Shown here: positions 9,501 to 17,200 of the stretch, piece after piece
How the letters are laid out: each line of letters starts with the position of its first letter
How positions within the stretch are numbered: position 1 is the first letter of the stretch
Source: Bacillota bacterium
GTDB taxonomy: Bacteria > Bacillota > SHA-98 > UBA4971
Reading direction: 5' to 3'
NCBI GenBank assembly: GCA_012516125.1
Contig: JAAYXB010000067.1
Span: 22,582 to 86,581, forward strand
Length of the DNA: 64,000 bases
Made by a program: the position numbers and the translations under genes
The notes under the pieces: model-generated
The model's database searches: none
What the model was told of the DNA's origin: nothing
Seen by the model: only the letters and a program-made list of their open reading frames with translations

Positions 9501-11388
9501 TCTCCACGTCATAGCTCGCTACACCAGAGCCACCCGTGTCAGTCGCCTCATCCCACTGGAACTTGGGCGTCGAGTCGTTTGTCCAGTAAGCGGGTGGAGG
9601 CGTCGGGTCCGGAGTAGCATCCGGCAACGTCACGTTGGTGGGCGTGCTGGGAGGAGTGTTGTCTACGTTGAACGTCCACCCGTACGTTCTCGAGTTGCCC
9701 ACACGGTCCTCGACTGTTATGCTGACCGTATGTGGCCCGTCCCCTAGCTCCGTGGTGACATCCTTGGTTATGTACTCCGGGCCTACGCTCCCGTCCGCCG
9801 GCTCCGAATCGGGGTTGCCCAACGGACTTCCGTCGAGGGTGAACGCGGTCGGCGATGCGGCTTGGTCGTAACCGCTCGCACCAGCTCCCGTGTCCCTGAA
9901 CCTAACCGAGAGCGTCGGGGTGGTATCGCTCGTCCAGCTTCCACTCGCCGGCTGCTCCCAGTCAAGCGTGGGAGAAGTTGTGTCGAGCTTGAAAGTGTCG
10001 CTGGCATACGAGCTGCTGGTGTTCCCCGCGTTGTCAACGGAGTACACCCGGATCTCGTACTCGCCGTCAACGCTCAACGCGTCGGGCAAGGTCCAATCCA
10101 TCTCGGGGGTCGCCGGATTGCCATCCGTCACGCCCGTGTACGGCCCTCTCACGAGCATCGCGCCGCCCCCGGTGCTCCAGATCTCCACGGTGTATGTGCC
10201 GACACCGGACTGCTCAGCAGGCGGCCCGTTGTCCTCGGCCACAGGCCAGTAGAAATCCGGAGTCGAATCGGCCGTGTACTCCGGAGCCGTGACAGAAGCC
10301 GGTTCATTCGGCGCAACGCTGTCAACGAAGAAATTCCACGTAAGCTCGGCTATATTCCCGGCACGATCCTGCACCTTTATGTACGCGGTGTGATCGCCCT
10401 GGGTGATCGCCGGAGCCACATCCTTCGTAATGCTATCCACAAGCGCGCCATCTGAAGGATTGTGCGTGGGTGGCAGCACAGATTCGCCATCCAGCGTGAA
10501 TGACAGCGGCGAATTCGTCGCGTCGTAGCCGCTTGCAGCTGCGCCCAGATCTCTAAACCTCACAGTGAGCGTCGGGGTATCGTCGTTGGTGTACCCCGTC
10601 GGTCCCTGCTGGTCCAGGACCGGCGCGGTGGTGTCGATCATGAACTCAGCCGTTCCAGGGGCTGTGCTCACGTTGGCGGCTTTATCAACCGCCCACACCA
10701 ATATATCGTAGTCGCCCGGCGGCAGCGGGTCTCCATCAGGGATGCTCCACTGGACACCTGCATCGCCGCTCTGGTCAACGACTCCCGTGTAGCTCTTGAC
10801 CGTAGCGCCGCCATGGATGTTTATCTTCACGTTATAACTGGCGATGCCCGAAGCGGGGGATCCCCCATCGGCGGGCTCCGTCCAAGTAAACGACGGCGTC
10901 GTGTCATTGGTATACGGCGGCGTGCCGGTCACGCCAGTAACATTGCCCGGTGGCGTATTATCCACGATCACCGCTTCCGTCTCGGTGTCGCTGGCCGACC
11001 CGTCGTGGTTGGTGACCGTGACCACGACGTCGTATTTACCTTCGGCGGCACCTGAGTCGATGGTCACGTTGCCTGTAAACTGCGCACCATCAGGACCTGT
11101 GTCCTGGATAGCCGGGTAGGCGTATGTGCGCTCGCCCACCACTGTCGAGGTCGCCGGGTCGACCACCTGGATCGTCGCGCTCGTCGTGTTGGCGTCCATG
11201 GGCATCGACGTATAATTGAACGTAACGTACACGTTATTGCCCGGCGCCACGGCGGCCTTCGACGTGTTGGTGGGCGAGACGATGTTCACGCCAGTCGGCG
11301 CCTCAGCCAGCGCGACGGCCGGCAGTGCAACCAGCGCCACCAGGGCTACCATCGCTCCTAGTAACCACTTGGGCTTGATTCGTACCAT
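3511..11388 (-). CDS. Giant secreted Ig/FN3-repeat surface protein
   Basis: A 2625-residue protein with a clear signal peptide (MVRIKPKWLLGAMVALVALV ... ALAEA). The rest is about two dozen Ig-like/FN3-like units of roughly 90-110 residues, typically opening with DTTPP or DTTAP and a TNDTTP-F-W motif and closing with DRAGN or DKAGN. The N-terminal half alternates two unit types, one with TNDTTPTLTVRFRD and one with SYNVEIW. Units in the second half carry TYYYRVRA (FN3-like). The C-terminus, EGFGFGRLRFPEESD, has no LPXTG or SLH domain. AAGGAGA lies just upstream of the ATG. Such proteins usually act as adhesins or S-layer-like fibres; attachment mode and ligand are unknown here. The downstream lipoprotein, sharing the GFGFG tail, may be its partner. 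Confidence 0.9.
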   Translation of the reverse strand: MVRIKPKWLLGAMVALVALVALPAVALAEAPTGVNIVSPTNTSKAAVAPGNNVYVTFNYTSMPMDANTTSATIQVVDPATSTVVGERTYAYPAIQDTGPDGAQFTGNVTIDSGAAEGKYDVVVTVTNHDGSASDTETEAVIVDNTPPGNVTGVTGTPPYTNDTTPSFTWTEPADGGSPASGIASYNVKINIHGGATVKSYTGVVDQSGDAGVQWSIPDGDPLPPGDYDILVWAVDKAANVSTAPGTAEFMIDTTAPVLDQQGPTGYTNDDTPTLTVRFRDLGAAASGYDATNSPLSFTLDGESVLPPTHNPSDGALVDSITKDVAPAITQGDHTAYIKVQDRAGNIAELTWNFFVDSVAPNEPASVTAPEYTADSTPDFYWPVAEDNGPPAEQSGVGTYTVEIWSTGGGAMLVRGPYTGVTDGNPATPEMDWTLPDALSVDGEYEIRVYSVDNAGNTSSSYASDTFKLDTTSPTLDWEQPASGSWTSDTTPTLSVRFRDTGAGASGYDQAASPTAFTLDGSPLGNPDSEPADGSVGPEYITKDVTTELGDGPHTVSITVEDRVGNSRTYGWTFNVDNTPPSTPTNVTLPDATPDPTPPPAYWTNDSTPKFQWDEATDTGGSGVASYDVEIWVSGGASAEKTYTGVTDQDGGTLGVQWTLPDALTEEIYEVRVYSVDVAGNRSTGYGSTTFGVDITTNPLMLDQQLPTGFINDATPLLSVRFRDLGYPASGYDKADSPTSFTLDGSPLGDPDSEPNAGDTLGYITKQITSDLGQGSHTVYIAVEDLAGNSANLTWDFFVDTLPPDTPTGVTAPDQTNDPTPAFSWDLGTDPGEDAAPPTGSGVGSYNVEIWSGGARVLGPYVAVTDESGDPGFQWTLPDPLPTDRAYEIRVWSVDKATNVSETYGSDTFKFDTTDPVLDNESPTGYISNASPTLSVRFTDSGAGASGYDKTWSPNVFKLNGTDITPDGEPDDGALTGNITKNVGPLAEGTHKVDITVRDLAQNVASLTWYFTVDLTAPNPPGSVTAPEFTNDTTPTFTWTEGSDPGGSGIASYILEVWTTGGGAAMIRGPYTGITGLSFTIPASDALSPDGDYQVRVWSVDRAGNTSGAYGGGGSEGGYTADTFTLDTGKPTLMNGAPTGLLNSRQVTFTADYADDRSGFAIAPPLNPWMRYQDADDGATWTSVPAITGPSVGALTGQIKGESWPGTPVTLPNDGTWTVRLTAFDRAGNNTDNPDPYSWTFTVDTTPPTFSNPYPAEETTTWDKWTEIHVTITDPLAGDGTEGSGVDGDSLECYIDGPGMIPWELQLQSWDPETGEAVFTQPIGLDLADGTYTAHVSAYDVAGNSGSYEWVFEVRQAYAPGMNAEPEFTQGTQNTVSWSDVDNEQYYNVEVSEDPSFGIVSMSSLVPAGTTSATFDLEDGHTYYYRVQAIAYGGRVSLWSNIVSSTQDASAPTAPGTPETASPTNDTTPTWTWTPAVDTGSGVANYYVYFWYTGGGTPWEGWIGNTTTWTVPAGVIVADGQYGLQVKAKDALGQESDWSVIGYVTIDTTGPTVTAGAPPTSRTNNPRPTWTWSGDDGSGTGVKGYWVTLDGEAPIWTTDTSFTPGADLPDGDHVLKVKGVDNVGNEGGEVTLATVTVDTTPPDVPGMPQTASPTNDTTPTWTWAGVEGAASYNVYLDDELVDNVTAPSYTVPEDEALGDGQHHLQVSSLDDLDNESALSEAGYVVIDTTPPAAPAMLPLPEFTNADEVIFIWSQVTDAVKYDFFYSVDGGSNWHSVPDLTVQTYTLDISDASDGDVIMGKVVAYDAAGNDSDESNEVQTIVDRTGPELDAVSPDEPVVTPDPRPTWQWSGSDEVSGVRGYMVTLDGEAAGWTTENSFTPSSDLADGEHVLLVVGVDNAGNETLLVFPTVTIDATAPDAPVMAAEPEFTQGLANTVSWGDVSGEARYHVQCSSDSTFTTVDFQDDTVTGTFKEFAGLQDGVTYYYRVRAIDELNNVSFWSNIVNSTQDASPPFPIGSMPTITPLVTNGDVLTFQWQTAIDEVSGIGAYRLELSYLAPDGTGGTDDEVLPGEVTTYTASDAPEGRWMVRARAIDKVGNEGDDEYWSPWSLPAIVDRTAPPVPTMETEPQYTPGTSNAVSWGAVADSGVADAVSGLAGYDVQMSTSAEFPAGSPIQSVEAGVTSATFTGLAPGQTYYYRVRAKDAAGNVSEWSEPTSSTQDPNPLAAPVMAAEPEFTQGTSNTVSWGAVSGADRYHVQCSTDSTFATITAEDENVTGTSKTFDSLSDGVTYHYRVRAIDMDASEPIPSGWSNIVHSTQDASGPSAPGTPSTPSPTTNKRPAWTWAAASDAGIGVDSYYVELSTGEPIPDNGGGSVIYEGWVGNVTSWTYSTDLADGTYALRVKAKDAFGQESAWSPAGYVTIDTTAPDVPTNLAVSTPTNDNTPTWTWTASTGDVASYEVSLDGGAAVNVGNVTSYTAPPLADGRHNLKVRALDALRNASAWAGPAEVLVDTVAPVITLINPENGARLNITTASTILADLFDSGSGVDQAKVWLKIDEGEWVAPTAIVGGTLYYVVNLPFEATDDKWHSIEIKARDVVGNETRVHACFKVELYREGFGFGRLRFPEESD

Positions 11389-11463
11389 CTCCTTCTCTCC
11401 TTTCGCCTCTGGCGAATCAACCTTCCTCGGGTCGATTACCTTTCCGGGCTGTCCAGACTGGCC

Positions 11464-11496
11464 CTATCCGCCCTTCAGGTGTATCGCAACTCCCAT
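11464..11496 (-). CDS. Tiny leader-like ORF (10 residues)
   Basis: A 10-codon ORF (MGVAIHLKGG) preceded by a near-perfect Shine-Dalgarno, AGGAGGTGA, five bases before the ATG. It lies 75 bases upstream of the start of the giant surface protein gene and in the same direction. It could be a leader peptide or a coupled mini-cistron. A chance Shine-Dalgarno/ATG pair cannot be excluded. Confidence 0.35.
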   Translation of the reverse strand: MGVAIHLKGG

Positions 11497-11617
11497 ACTG
11501 GTCACCTCCTGCCGGCATATCTCCCATTTCCTACTCCACCGAACCGCGAATACCGAGGGGGCACGTTGTTGTCTCATGAAAGTCCGGGGCTGACAGCCTG
11601 TCCAACAGGTAGCGCCA

Positions 11618-11652
11618 CGCAGCACCTACCCTGTGCAAGGTGTTAGGTGCTT
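11618..11652. other. Inverted repeat between the YezD-family gene and the giant surface protein gene
   Basis: AGCACCTA and TAGGTGCT arms enclose about 18 bases. The hairpin sits 70 bases past the stop of the YezD-family gene and about 230 bases upstream of the surface-protein start. It may end transcription of the former or structure the leader of the latter; there is no T-tract. Confidence 0.4.
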
Positions 11653-11721
11653 TGGTCGGTCCCACGTCTCTCGAACCCCAACCCCGGCCGCGCTGAATGG
11701 TTCCTCCCGACCGGAGGATGC

Positions 11722-11979
11722 CTACCTCAACCGGACCTTTTCGGTGCGGTCTATCTGGACCACCTTGCCATCCTGGACCATGATGACCACCTGGCCGTAG
11801 ACGACGCTACGGATGGCCCGGACGATCTGGTCGAGCGTCTCACGGCCCAGCTCGTCGGCCCACCGCTTCGTGCCGGGTCCGTCACCATCGCCCGACCCGC
11901 GCGCGCCGCCGCCAGGCTCCCCCACTCTGCGATCCGGCTCATCGGGATCAATCCAGCCTGCTGCCATCCCCTGCACCAT
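11722..11979 (-). CDS. YezD/DUF2292 family small protein
   Basis: An 85-residue protein. Its C-terminal 40 residues (LDQIVRAIRSVVYGQVVIMV, then QDGKVVQIDRTEKVRL) match the DUF2292/YezD pattern: an amphipathic helix, a V-I-V strand, a conserved DGKVVQIDRTEK segment and a short tail. Biochemical function of the family is not established; it occurs in Firmicutes, often near sulfur-metabolism genes. The N-terminal 45 residues are Gly/Asp-rich and unlike the family, so translation may begin at the ATG of 11967 or later. It lies alone between two divergently oriented regions. Confidence 0.75.
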   Translation of the reverse strand: MVQGMAAGWIDPDEPDRRVGEPGGGARGSGDGDGPGTKRWADELGRETLDQIVRAIRSVVYGQVVIMVQDGKVVQIDRTEKVRLR

Positions 11980-12199
11980 CCCCTACTGCGCCATCCTGCC
12001 TCTTGCCGGCCAGAATGGAACCTGTGTTGGCCAGCCCCGGCAGCTTAGCCACAACGGGCCAGCCCTCCCCCCTTCCTCTTGTGTCGCAATCGCCGTGCCA
12101 ATGGCATTCGCGAATGTAGATAAGTAGTGAAATCCATGTTTACCTGCAAGTACGTTATCTAAACATCCGGCGTCAGGTCTTCGCTCAGCAGGGGCATCT

Positions 12200-12321
12200 G
12201 TCCGGTGTGCCGGACACTTCCCGGATACCATAGCTTGTCCGCAAGCACCGGCGTGGGTTATCAAGGATGTGCGGCCGCCCGGACATGTCCGGCATACATG
12301 ACAGCCCGACATGAGTCGGGT
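12200..12321. promoter_or_regulatory. Three consecutive palindromes upstream of the ECF sigma gene
   Basis: Within 122 bases there are TGTCCGG-TGTG-CCGGACA (12200-12217), the perfect 14-bp palindrome CCGGACATGTCCGG (12280-12293) and CCCGAC-ATGA-GTCGGG (12306-12321). They end 73 bases before the sigma factor start, so they are placed like operators or leader hairpins of the sigma/anti-sigma/CHAT cassette. Related TGTCCGG motifs recur at 20.8-21.6 kb. Confidence 0.5.
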
Positions 12322-12393
12322 GCCTCGTAGCATATGGCGCATGGCAGGAAATCGGAGAGCGCTGACGAACCATTCTGACAGGAGGAGAGCCAA

Positions 12394-13002
12394 TTGGCGC
12401 GAAACACCGCTGACGATGAGCTTGTGGCCATGTGCCTCGAGGGGCGCCGCGAGGCGTGGGAGACTCTTGTCTCCCGTTATGGCGCGTACGTGTACGCCAT
12501 AGCCATCAAAGCCTTCCACATGCCCGCCGACGAGGCTGAAGAGGCGTTCCAAGCGGTGTTCACGAAAGTCTATACAAGCCTTGGGCAGTACCGGGGGCAT
12601 GGCCAGGGACAGGAAGAAGGCGGCTTCAAGAGATGGCTTGCTCGGGTCGCAAGGAGCGTTTGCATCGACCAGGTGAGAGCGAAGGCCAGGGCCAACAGGC
12701 ATGGCCTCGCCTCCGACTGGCCTGTACATTGGATGGACGGGCACGAGCCTGTGTCGGGGACAGCCACGTCAAGTATAGATGACGAGATCTCGCGGCTTAC
12801 TGACAGGGTCACGGTGAGGCAGGCCCTGGCCCAGCTTCCCGAGGAGAGTCGCAGGCTGCTCTACCTTCGTTTCTACAAGGATCTGCCGTATAATGAGATT
12901 GCGAGGCTCACCGGCCGTAGCGAGAAAGTGGCGGCCGCCCTGACGTCGAGGTCGCTTGCCCGGCTCAGGCAGGTACTGGTGGACATGGGGGCTGCCACGT
13001 AG
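12394..13002 (+). CDS. ECF-type RNA polymerase sigma factor
   Basis: A 202-residue sigma-70 family protein of ECF size. Region 2 is at about residues 10-90 (EGRREAWETLVSRYGAYVYA ... EEAFQAVFTKVY ... FKRWLARVARSVCIDQVR). Region 4 is at about 125-195 (RQALAQLPEESRRLLYLRFY, then a helix-turn-helix YNEIARLTGRSEKVAAALTS). There is no region 3. The start is TTG with GGAGGAGAG seven bases upstream. It is the first gene of a same-strand cassette with a zinc-finger anti-sigma-like protein and a TPR-CHAT protein. It probably directs RNA polymerase to a small regulon and is held by the next gene product. Three palindromes lie just upstream. Confidence 0.93.
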   Translation: MARNTADDELVAMCLEGRREAWETLVSRYGAYVYAIAIKAFHMPADEAEEAFQAVFTKVYTSLGQYRGHGQGQEEGGFKRWLARVARSVCIDQVRAKARANRHGLASDWPVHWMDGHEPVSGTATSSIDDEISRLTDRVTVRQALAQLPEESRRLLYLRFYKDLPYNEIARLTGRSEKVAAALTSRSLARLRQVLVDMGAAT

Positions 13003-13038
13003 AGGCGGCCCCCTGCGCTGGTGGATTGTGCGCGGGAC

Positions 13039-13080
13039 GCACGGTGCGGGATGCACGGTGTGGGGTGCACGGTGTCCGGT
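13039..13080. repeat. 14-bp tandem repeat, three copies
   Basis: GCACGGTG begins at 13039, 13053 and 13067, each followed by a G-rich 6-mer, giving a strict 14-bp period. Noncoding. Confidence 0.7.
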
Positions 13081-13190
13081 GCAGGGCGCGGCGTGGGGTG
13101 AGAACCGCCGCTACCAAGGCCAAATGGCGGGTAGTGGGTAGTCCCGCCGGGCATCGCCCCGTACGATGGTACCGACGGAATGGCAGCCAT

Positions 13191-13300
13191 CTGGCGTTCC
13201 CGGGGTCGTTCTTCATGGTGGCCTGCGGCTGCCACCATCGCAGTGTGAAAACGCAGTCGCGCGGGTCACTTTCAAGGTAATAAGCGATAAGTGTTAAGTG
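13191..13300. repeat. Two-copy hairpin element, copy A
   Basis: Contains the perfect 8-bp hairpin ATGGTGGC/GCCACCAT with an 8-base loop (13215-13238), then an A-rich stretch and TTCAAGGTA at 13271. Copy B at 43531-43660 has hairpin ATGGCGGC/GCCGCCAT, an A-rich stretch and TTCAAGGTA at exactly the same 56-base offset. The stem differs by a compensatory C-G to T-A exchange. Confidence 0.6.
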
Positions 13301-13405
13301 GTGGGCGGCGGCACGGTGTGCTGCACGTGCATAGCAAACGCCGGACGTGCGCAGTGGACGGCGGACGACAGATGAAACACAGCGCGCAGCGGACGGCGGA
13401 AAGGC

Positions 13406-14149
13406 ATGGTGTTGAGGATGCGTTGCCTCAGCCGCAAGGAGATCGTTGATTACGCCTTGGCTCCCCAGGAAGGGGCGACCGCGTCGCGCTGTGCGGCGCA
13501 CCTGGCCACCGGTTGCGCTAGATGCAACCGAGAGCTTCGGGCCATAAAGGCGCTCGCCGCCGCGCTCGGTGAGGACGACGTATGGGAAGAGGTGCCCGAG
13601 CGCGTCCTCCAGAAAGCGTTCGCCGTATTCCCCGGCGCACCTGGTGCACAGGCGAGGGCAGGCGCGGAGGCGGAGGCAGAGGCGAAGACGGAAACGGAGG
13701 CCGTGACGCATGCTGGGGAAGACGCCGGAGTGGCGCCAGAGGCGGACGCGCGCCGCCCGGCTGCCGGGCCAGGGCCGCATCGTCCGGCGCGGGCCAGGTC
13801 CATCGCAAAGGATCACGCTGCCGAGCGGCTCCGCGTGCCCGGGCCAGGCTTCCTTGTCCCCCAGCCAGCCACGCGCTCCGCAGATTCCGCCCGCCTCCCA
13901 TCAGGCGGCACTGTACAGGTGAGCGTGAGAGGACGTGACGTGCGCGGCCAGGTTTTCGACGCGGCGCATGAAGACCTCTCGGGCATGGTCGTGGCGCTCC
14001 TCGACGCGCACGACGCCGAGGTGGCGCAGGCCGCCACCGACGCCCTAGGCAGATTCGCGTTCAAGGGCCTGGAGCCTGGCACTTACACCGTGGTCGTGAC
14101 GAACCACAAGGGCGACGCCAGGTGCCGGGTGGATATCGAGGGCAGGTAG
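13406..14149 (+). CDS. Zinc-finger anti-sigma-like protein with carboxypeptidase-regulatory-like domain
   Basis: A 247-residue protein with no transmembrane span. The N-terminus (about 1-60) resembles zinc-binding anti-sigma domains: a helix, then His32, Cys37 and Cys40 (HLATGCARC). The usual spacing is Hx3Cx2C, so it is one residue longer here. Residues 75-165 are an Ala/Glu/Pro-rich, probably disordered linker. The C-terminal 75 residues (VRGQVFDAAHEDLSGMVVAL ... FAFKGLEPGTYTVVV) look like a CarboxypepD_reg/SpaA-type beta-sandwich. It sits between an ECF sigma factor and a TPR-CHAT protein, so it probably restrains the sigma factor. The long linker is a plausible protease target. The start may be ATG 13418 rather than 13406. 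Confidence 0.75.
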   Translation: MVLRMRCLSRKEIVDYALAPQEGATASRCAAHLATGCARCNRELRAIKALAAALGEDDVWEEVPERVLQKAFAVFPGAPGAQARAGAEAEAEAKTETEAVTHAGEDAGVAPEADARRPAAGPGPHRPARARSIAKDHAAERLRVPGPGFLVPQPATRSADSARLPSGGTVQVSVRGRDVRGQVFDAAHEDLSGMVVALLDAHDAEVAQAATDALGRFAFKGLEPGTYTVVVTNHKGDARCRVDIEGR

Positions 14150-14204
14150 TACCCCTAAACACCGCTGAGTTGAGGAAGTCCAGGATCGGTGGCCTCTCTG
14201 TGAG

Positions 14205-17200
14205 GTGTTCAGCACACATGCAGTATCGCCCCGGATCAGCATGACAGGCGGCGCCCGCGGCCCCGATGCTATGCCTGCACACACCACGGCGCGGGTTTCC
14301 GGGGAGCCATGGGATCGAAACGAAAGGCAGTTCCTGAAGGGGATACCAGGGGGGCATAGCGCAGTGGACCGCGGCCTCAGGGACGCGCTTTCCGAGATCT
14401 CGGCCCTGCTCGATAGGGGCAGGGCCGAGGCTGCTCTGAACATGATAGAGCGCTGCAAGCAAGCGATCACAACCCCGCCGCCGGGGTCGCCAGGAGGGGC
14501 GTCAGGACGGGCGACCGTGGCGTTGCCTGGCACGCTGCCGGAGATGCCGACCTCAACCGAGATGATGGCTGAACGGGCTGAGTTGGATGAGGCGGCGGCC
14601 GGGCTGAAGACCGAGCCACACGCCGAGGCAAGCCTCGGGCTCCTCTTGCTCGAGGTGGCACGCGGACGAGCGCTGTCGCTCAAGAGCGATTACGAGCACG
14701 CCGAGGAAGTGCTTCGCGGTGTCCGCGAGCGCTTAGTTCAGTTGATCGGGAATCGGGCCGACGACGCAGCGGCACGGGACGGCATCAGAGATAGCAATAG
14801 CAATGGCAATGGCAATGGCGCCGGCAATGGCAATAGGGATAGAGATGGGGAGAGGGAGAGGGAGAGGGAGAGGGAGAGCGATAGGAATAGGGATGCGGAT
14901 GCGGATGCAGATGCTCCTGATGTGGGTGGGGATACCGAGGGCGACGGTGATAGTGATGGTGACGGCAATGGCGGCGGCCATGGCCATGGCGATGACAGCA
15001 GCAGCGGAAGCCAAGGCGGAGGCCGAGGCGGGAGAGACAGCGCTGGAGAGAGTGGCAGCGGCAGTGGAGACAGCTCGGGCAGGGCCCTTCTCCTTCTGGG
15101 ACTTGCAGAATGTGACACGGCTCTCGGAGAGATGCACCATCGCAGGACGGAGTTCCGCCAGGCCCTCCATCACTTCAGGAGCGCCCTCGCAAACTACCGC
15201 GCTGCAAGGAAGGTGCGTCCGGCCAGCCCCATCTCCACCACCACTCCCAACCCCAACCCGAACCCGAACCCCACCCCGAGCGCTGTCCCCGACACCTTCC
15301 CAGGAGGCCTTCACAGCAGCCTCGCCTGCGCTCCCTCCCACTGCGGTCCTTCCGACGCGGGCGATATCGACCGCGAGATCGCGCGCGTCAAGGTGATGAT
15401 GGCCGAGTCCCTCATGTCCTGCGGCGAGTTTGCAGAGGCGGGCGCCCTATCTGATGAGGCCCTGGCAACGTTCTCAGAGTGCGGCGACTTCGCCTGGCGC
15501 GGCCGGGCAGCCAAGGCAAAGGGCACGGTCTTCTGGTACCAGGACAGGTTCAACGAGGCGCTCACCTGGTATGAGCGGGCCGAGGATGACCTCGTCCAGA
15601 GCGGCATGCTCGTCCAGGCGGCCTTCGTGAACAACAACAGGGCGCTCGTCTACTGGAAGATCAACCAGCCCGCCGAGGCCGTGAGGCTTTTCGAGTACGC
15701 AAGGCCCGTCATCGCCTCAGCGGGGATGGAGACAGAAGCGGCCACCATCGACGTGAACACCAGCATCGCGCTTGCGAGCCTCGGCCGGACAGAAGAGGCC
15801 CTCGCGCTCCTCGACCGCGCGGGGGAGGTCTTTGAACGGCTGAGCGTCCGCCAGAAGGCCGGATGGGTCGACTACTACAAAGGAAAGATCCTTGCCGAGA
15901 CCGGCCGTCATCGCGAGGCCATCGAGCGCTTCGCCACGGCGCGAACACGGTTCCAGGACCAGTCCATTGACACCTACCGGGCCCAGGCAAGCCTTTACCT
16001 TGGCCTCTGCCACGTCGAGCTCGGTGAGCTCGCCGAGGCCCATGCCGCGTGCCAGGAGGCCCTCGATGTGGCCCTCGCGCGCGACGTGCCAGATCTCGCC
16101 TTCCCGGCGCTCTACGGGCTCGCCCGGGCCACCGAGCCCGACGACCCGCCCGGAGCGCTCGAGCTTTACACCAGGTCCATCCGGGAGATCGAGCGGATGA
16201 GGCAGTCGCTCACCGAGGACCGGCTCAAGACGAGCTTCGTCTTTGACAAGACCCGCGTCTATGACGCCGCCATCTCCCTCGCGGTGAGGCTGGGCAGGTA
16301 CGACGACGCCCTTGCCCTCGTAGAGAGGGCCAAGAGCCAGGCGTTCGTGGACTCGCTAAAGGTGGACGCGAGGAGCGCCGGCACGGCCAATGGTTCACGA
16401 GGAGGGACGGCACCCGCCCCTCGGCCGTCGCATCCGGCAAAGGACGCCGGGGCAGCGGCCGCAATCTCATCCCGGTCATCCCGGTCATCCCGGTCCTGCC
16501 CGTCCTCGTCCGCGCTTTCTCCCTCACATGGCGCCCCCGCCGGGCCGAACGGAGGTCCACCTGATAGCAAGGGTGGCACGGAGATCCACGGCATGGGGAA
16601 CCACGAAGCAGGGGAGACCGCAGCCGACCCGCTCTTGTTCGCAGCAAGCATTCTTTCGCATGAGAACGTTGCCGATGCCATCATTGAGTTCTACCTGCTG
16701 CCACAGGAACTCCTGGTCTTCGTGGCCACTGCACAAGAGTCAGGAGGTACAGCTCCTCTCGAGCTTGAACGCGGCGCTCGCTCCCTCGAGGTGCGGCTCC
16801 TGGCCACCGGTATCGACAGGTCCACCCTCGACGACCTCGTGGCATGGCTGTACACCGACATAGAGATCATGCAGAGCGCACCGGGGAGCTTCGTCGCCTC
16901 CAACATGCCGCAGCTTCTCGCCTCTTACAACGACCACGCCCGCGCCCTCTACGACGCTCTCATCGCCCCCGTGGAGCGCCACATCGCCGGGCGGCGGCGG
17001 CTTCTCATCGTGCCCCATGGCCCGCTCCATCACGTGCCGTTCCATGCGCTTCATGACGGGCGCCGGTACGTAATCGACAGTCACGAGGTCTTCTTCGCTC
17101 CCAGCCTTGGGGCGCTCGAGGCGATCTGGAGAAAAGGCCACCGGGCCGTCCGCACGTGCCTTGCGGTCGGCGTGAAAGACGACGCTGCCCCGCTCGCAGA

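Larger units (their letters stand above)
13003..13405. other. Gap between sigma factor and anti-sigma gene
   Basis: A 403-base stretch with no gene recognised. It holds a 14-bp tandem repeat (GCACGGTG core at 13039, 13053 and 13067) and copy A of a two-copy hairpin element (13191-13300). A separate promoter for the anti-sigma and CHAT genes could lie here. Confidence 0.6.

Noticed and set aside
11983..12744. 253-codon minus-strand frame over the ECF sigma factor
   Set aside because: Antisense shadow of the sigma gene in high-GC DNA, with no domain or start signal.
14784..15075. Simple repeats in the CHAT gene as a separate microsatellite or gene break
   Set aside because: The reading frame is continuous and encodes an in-frame low-complexity linker between helical regions.
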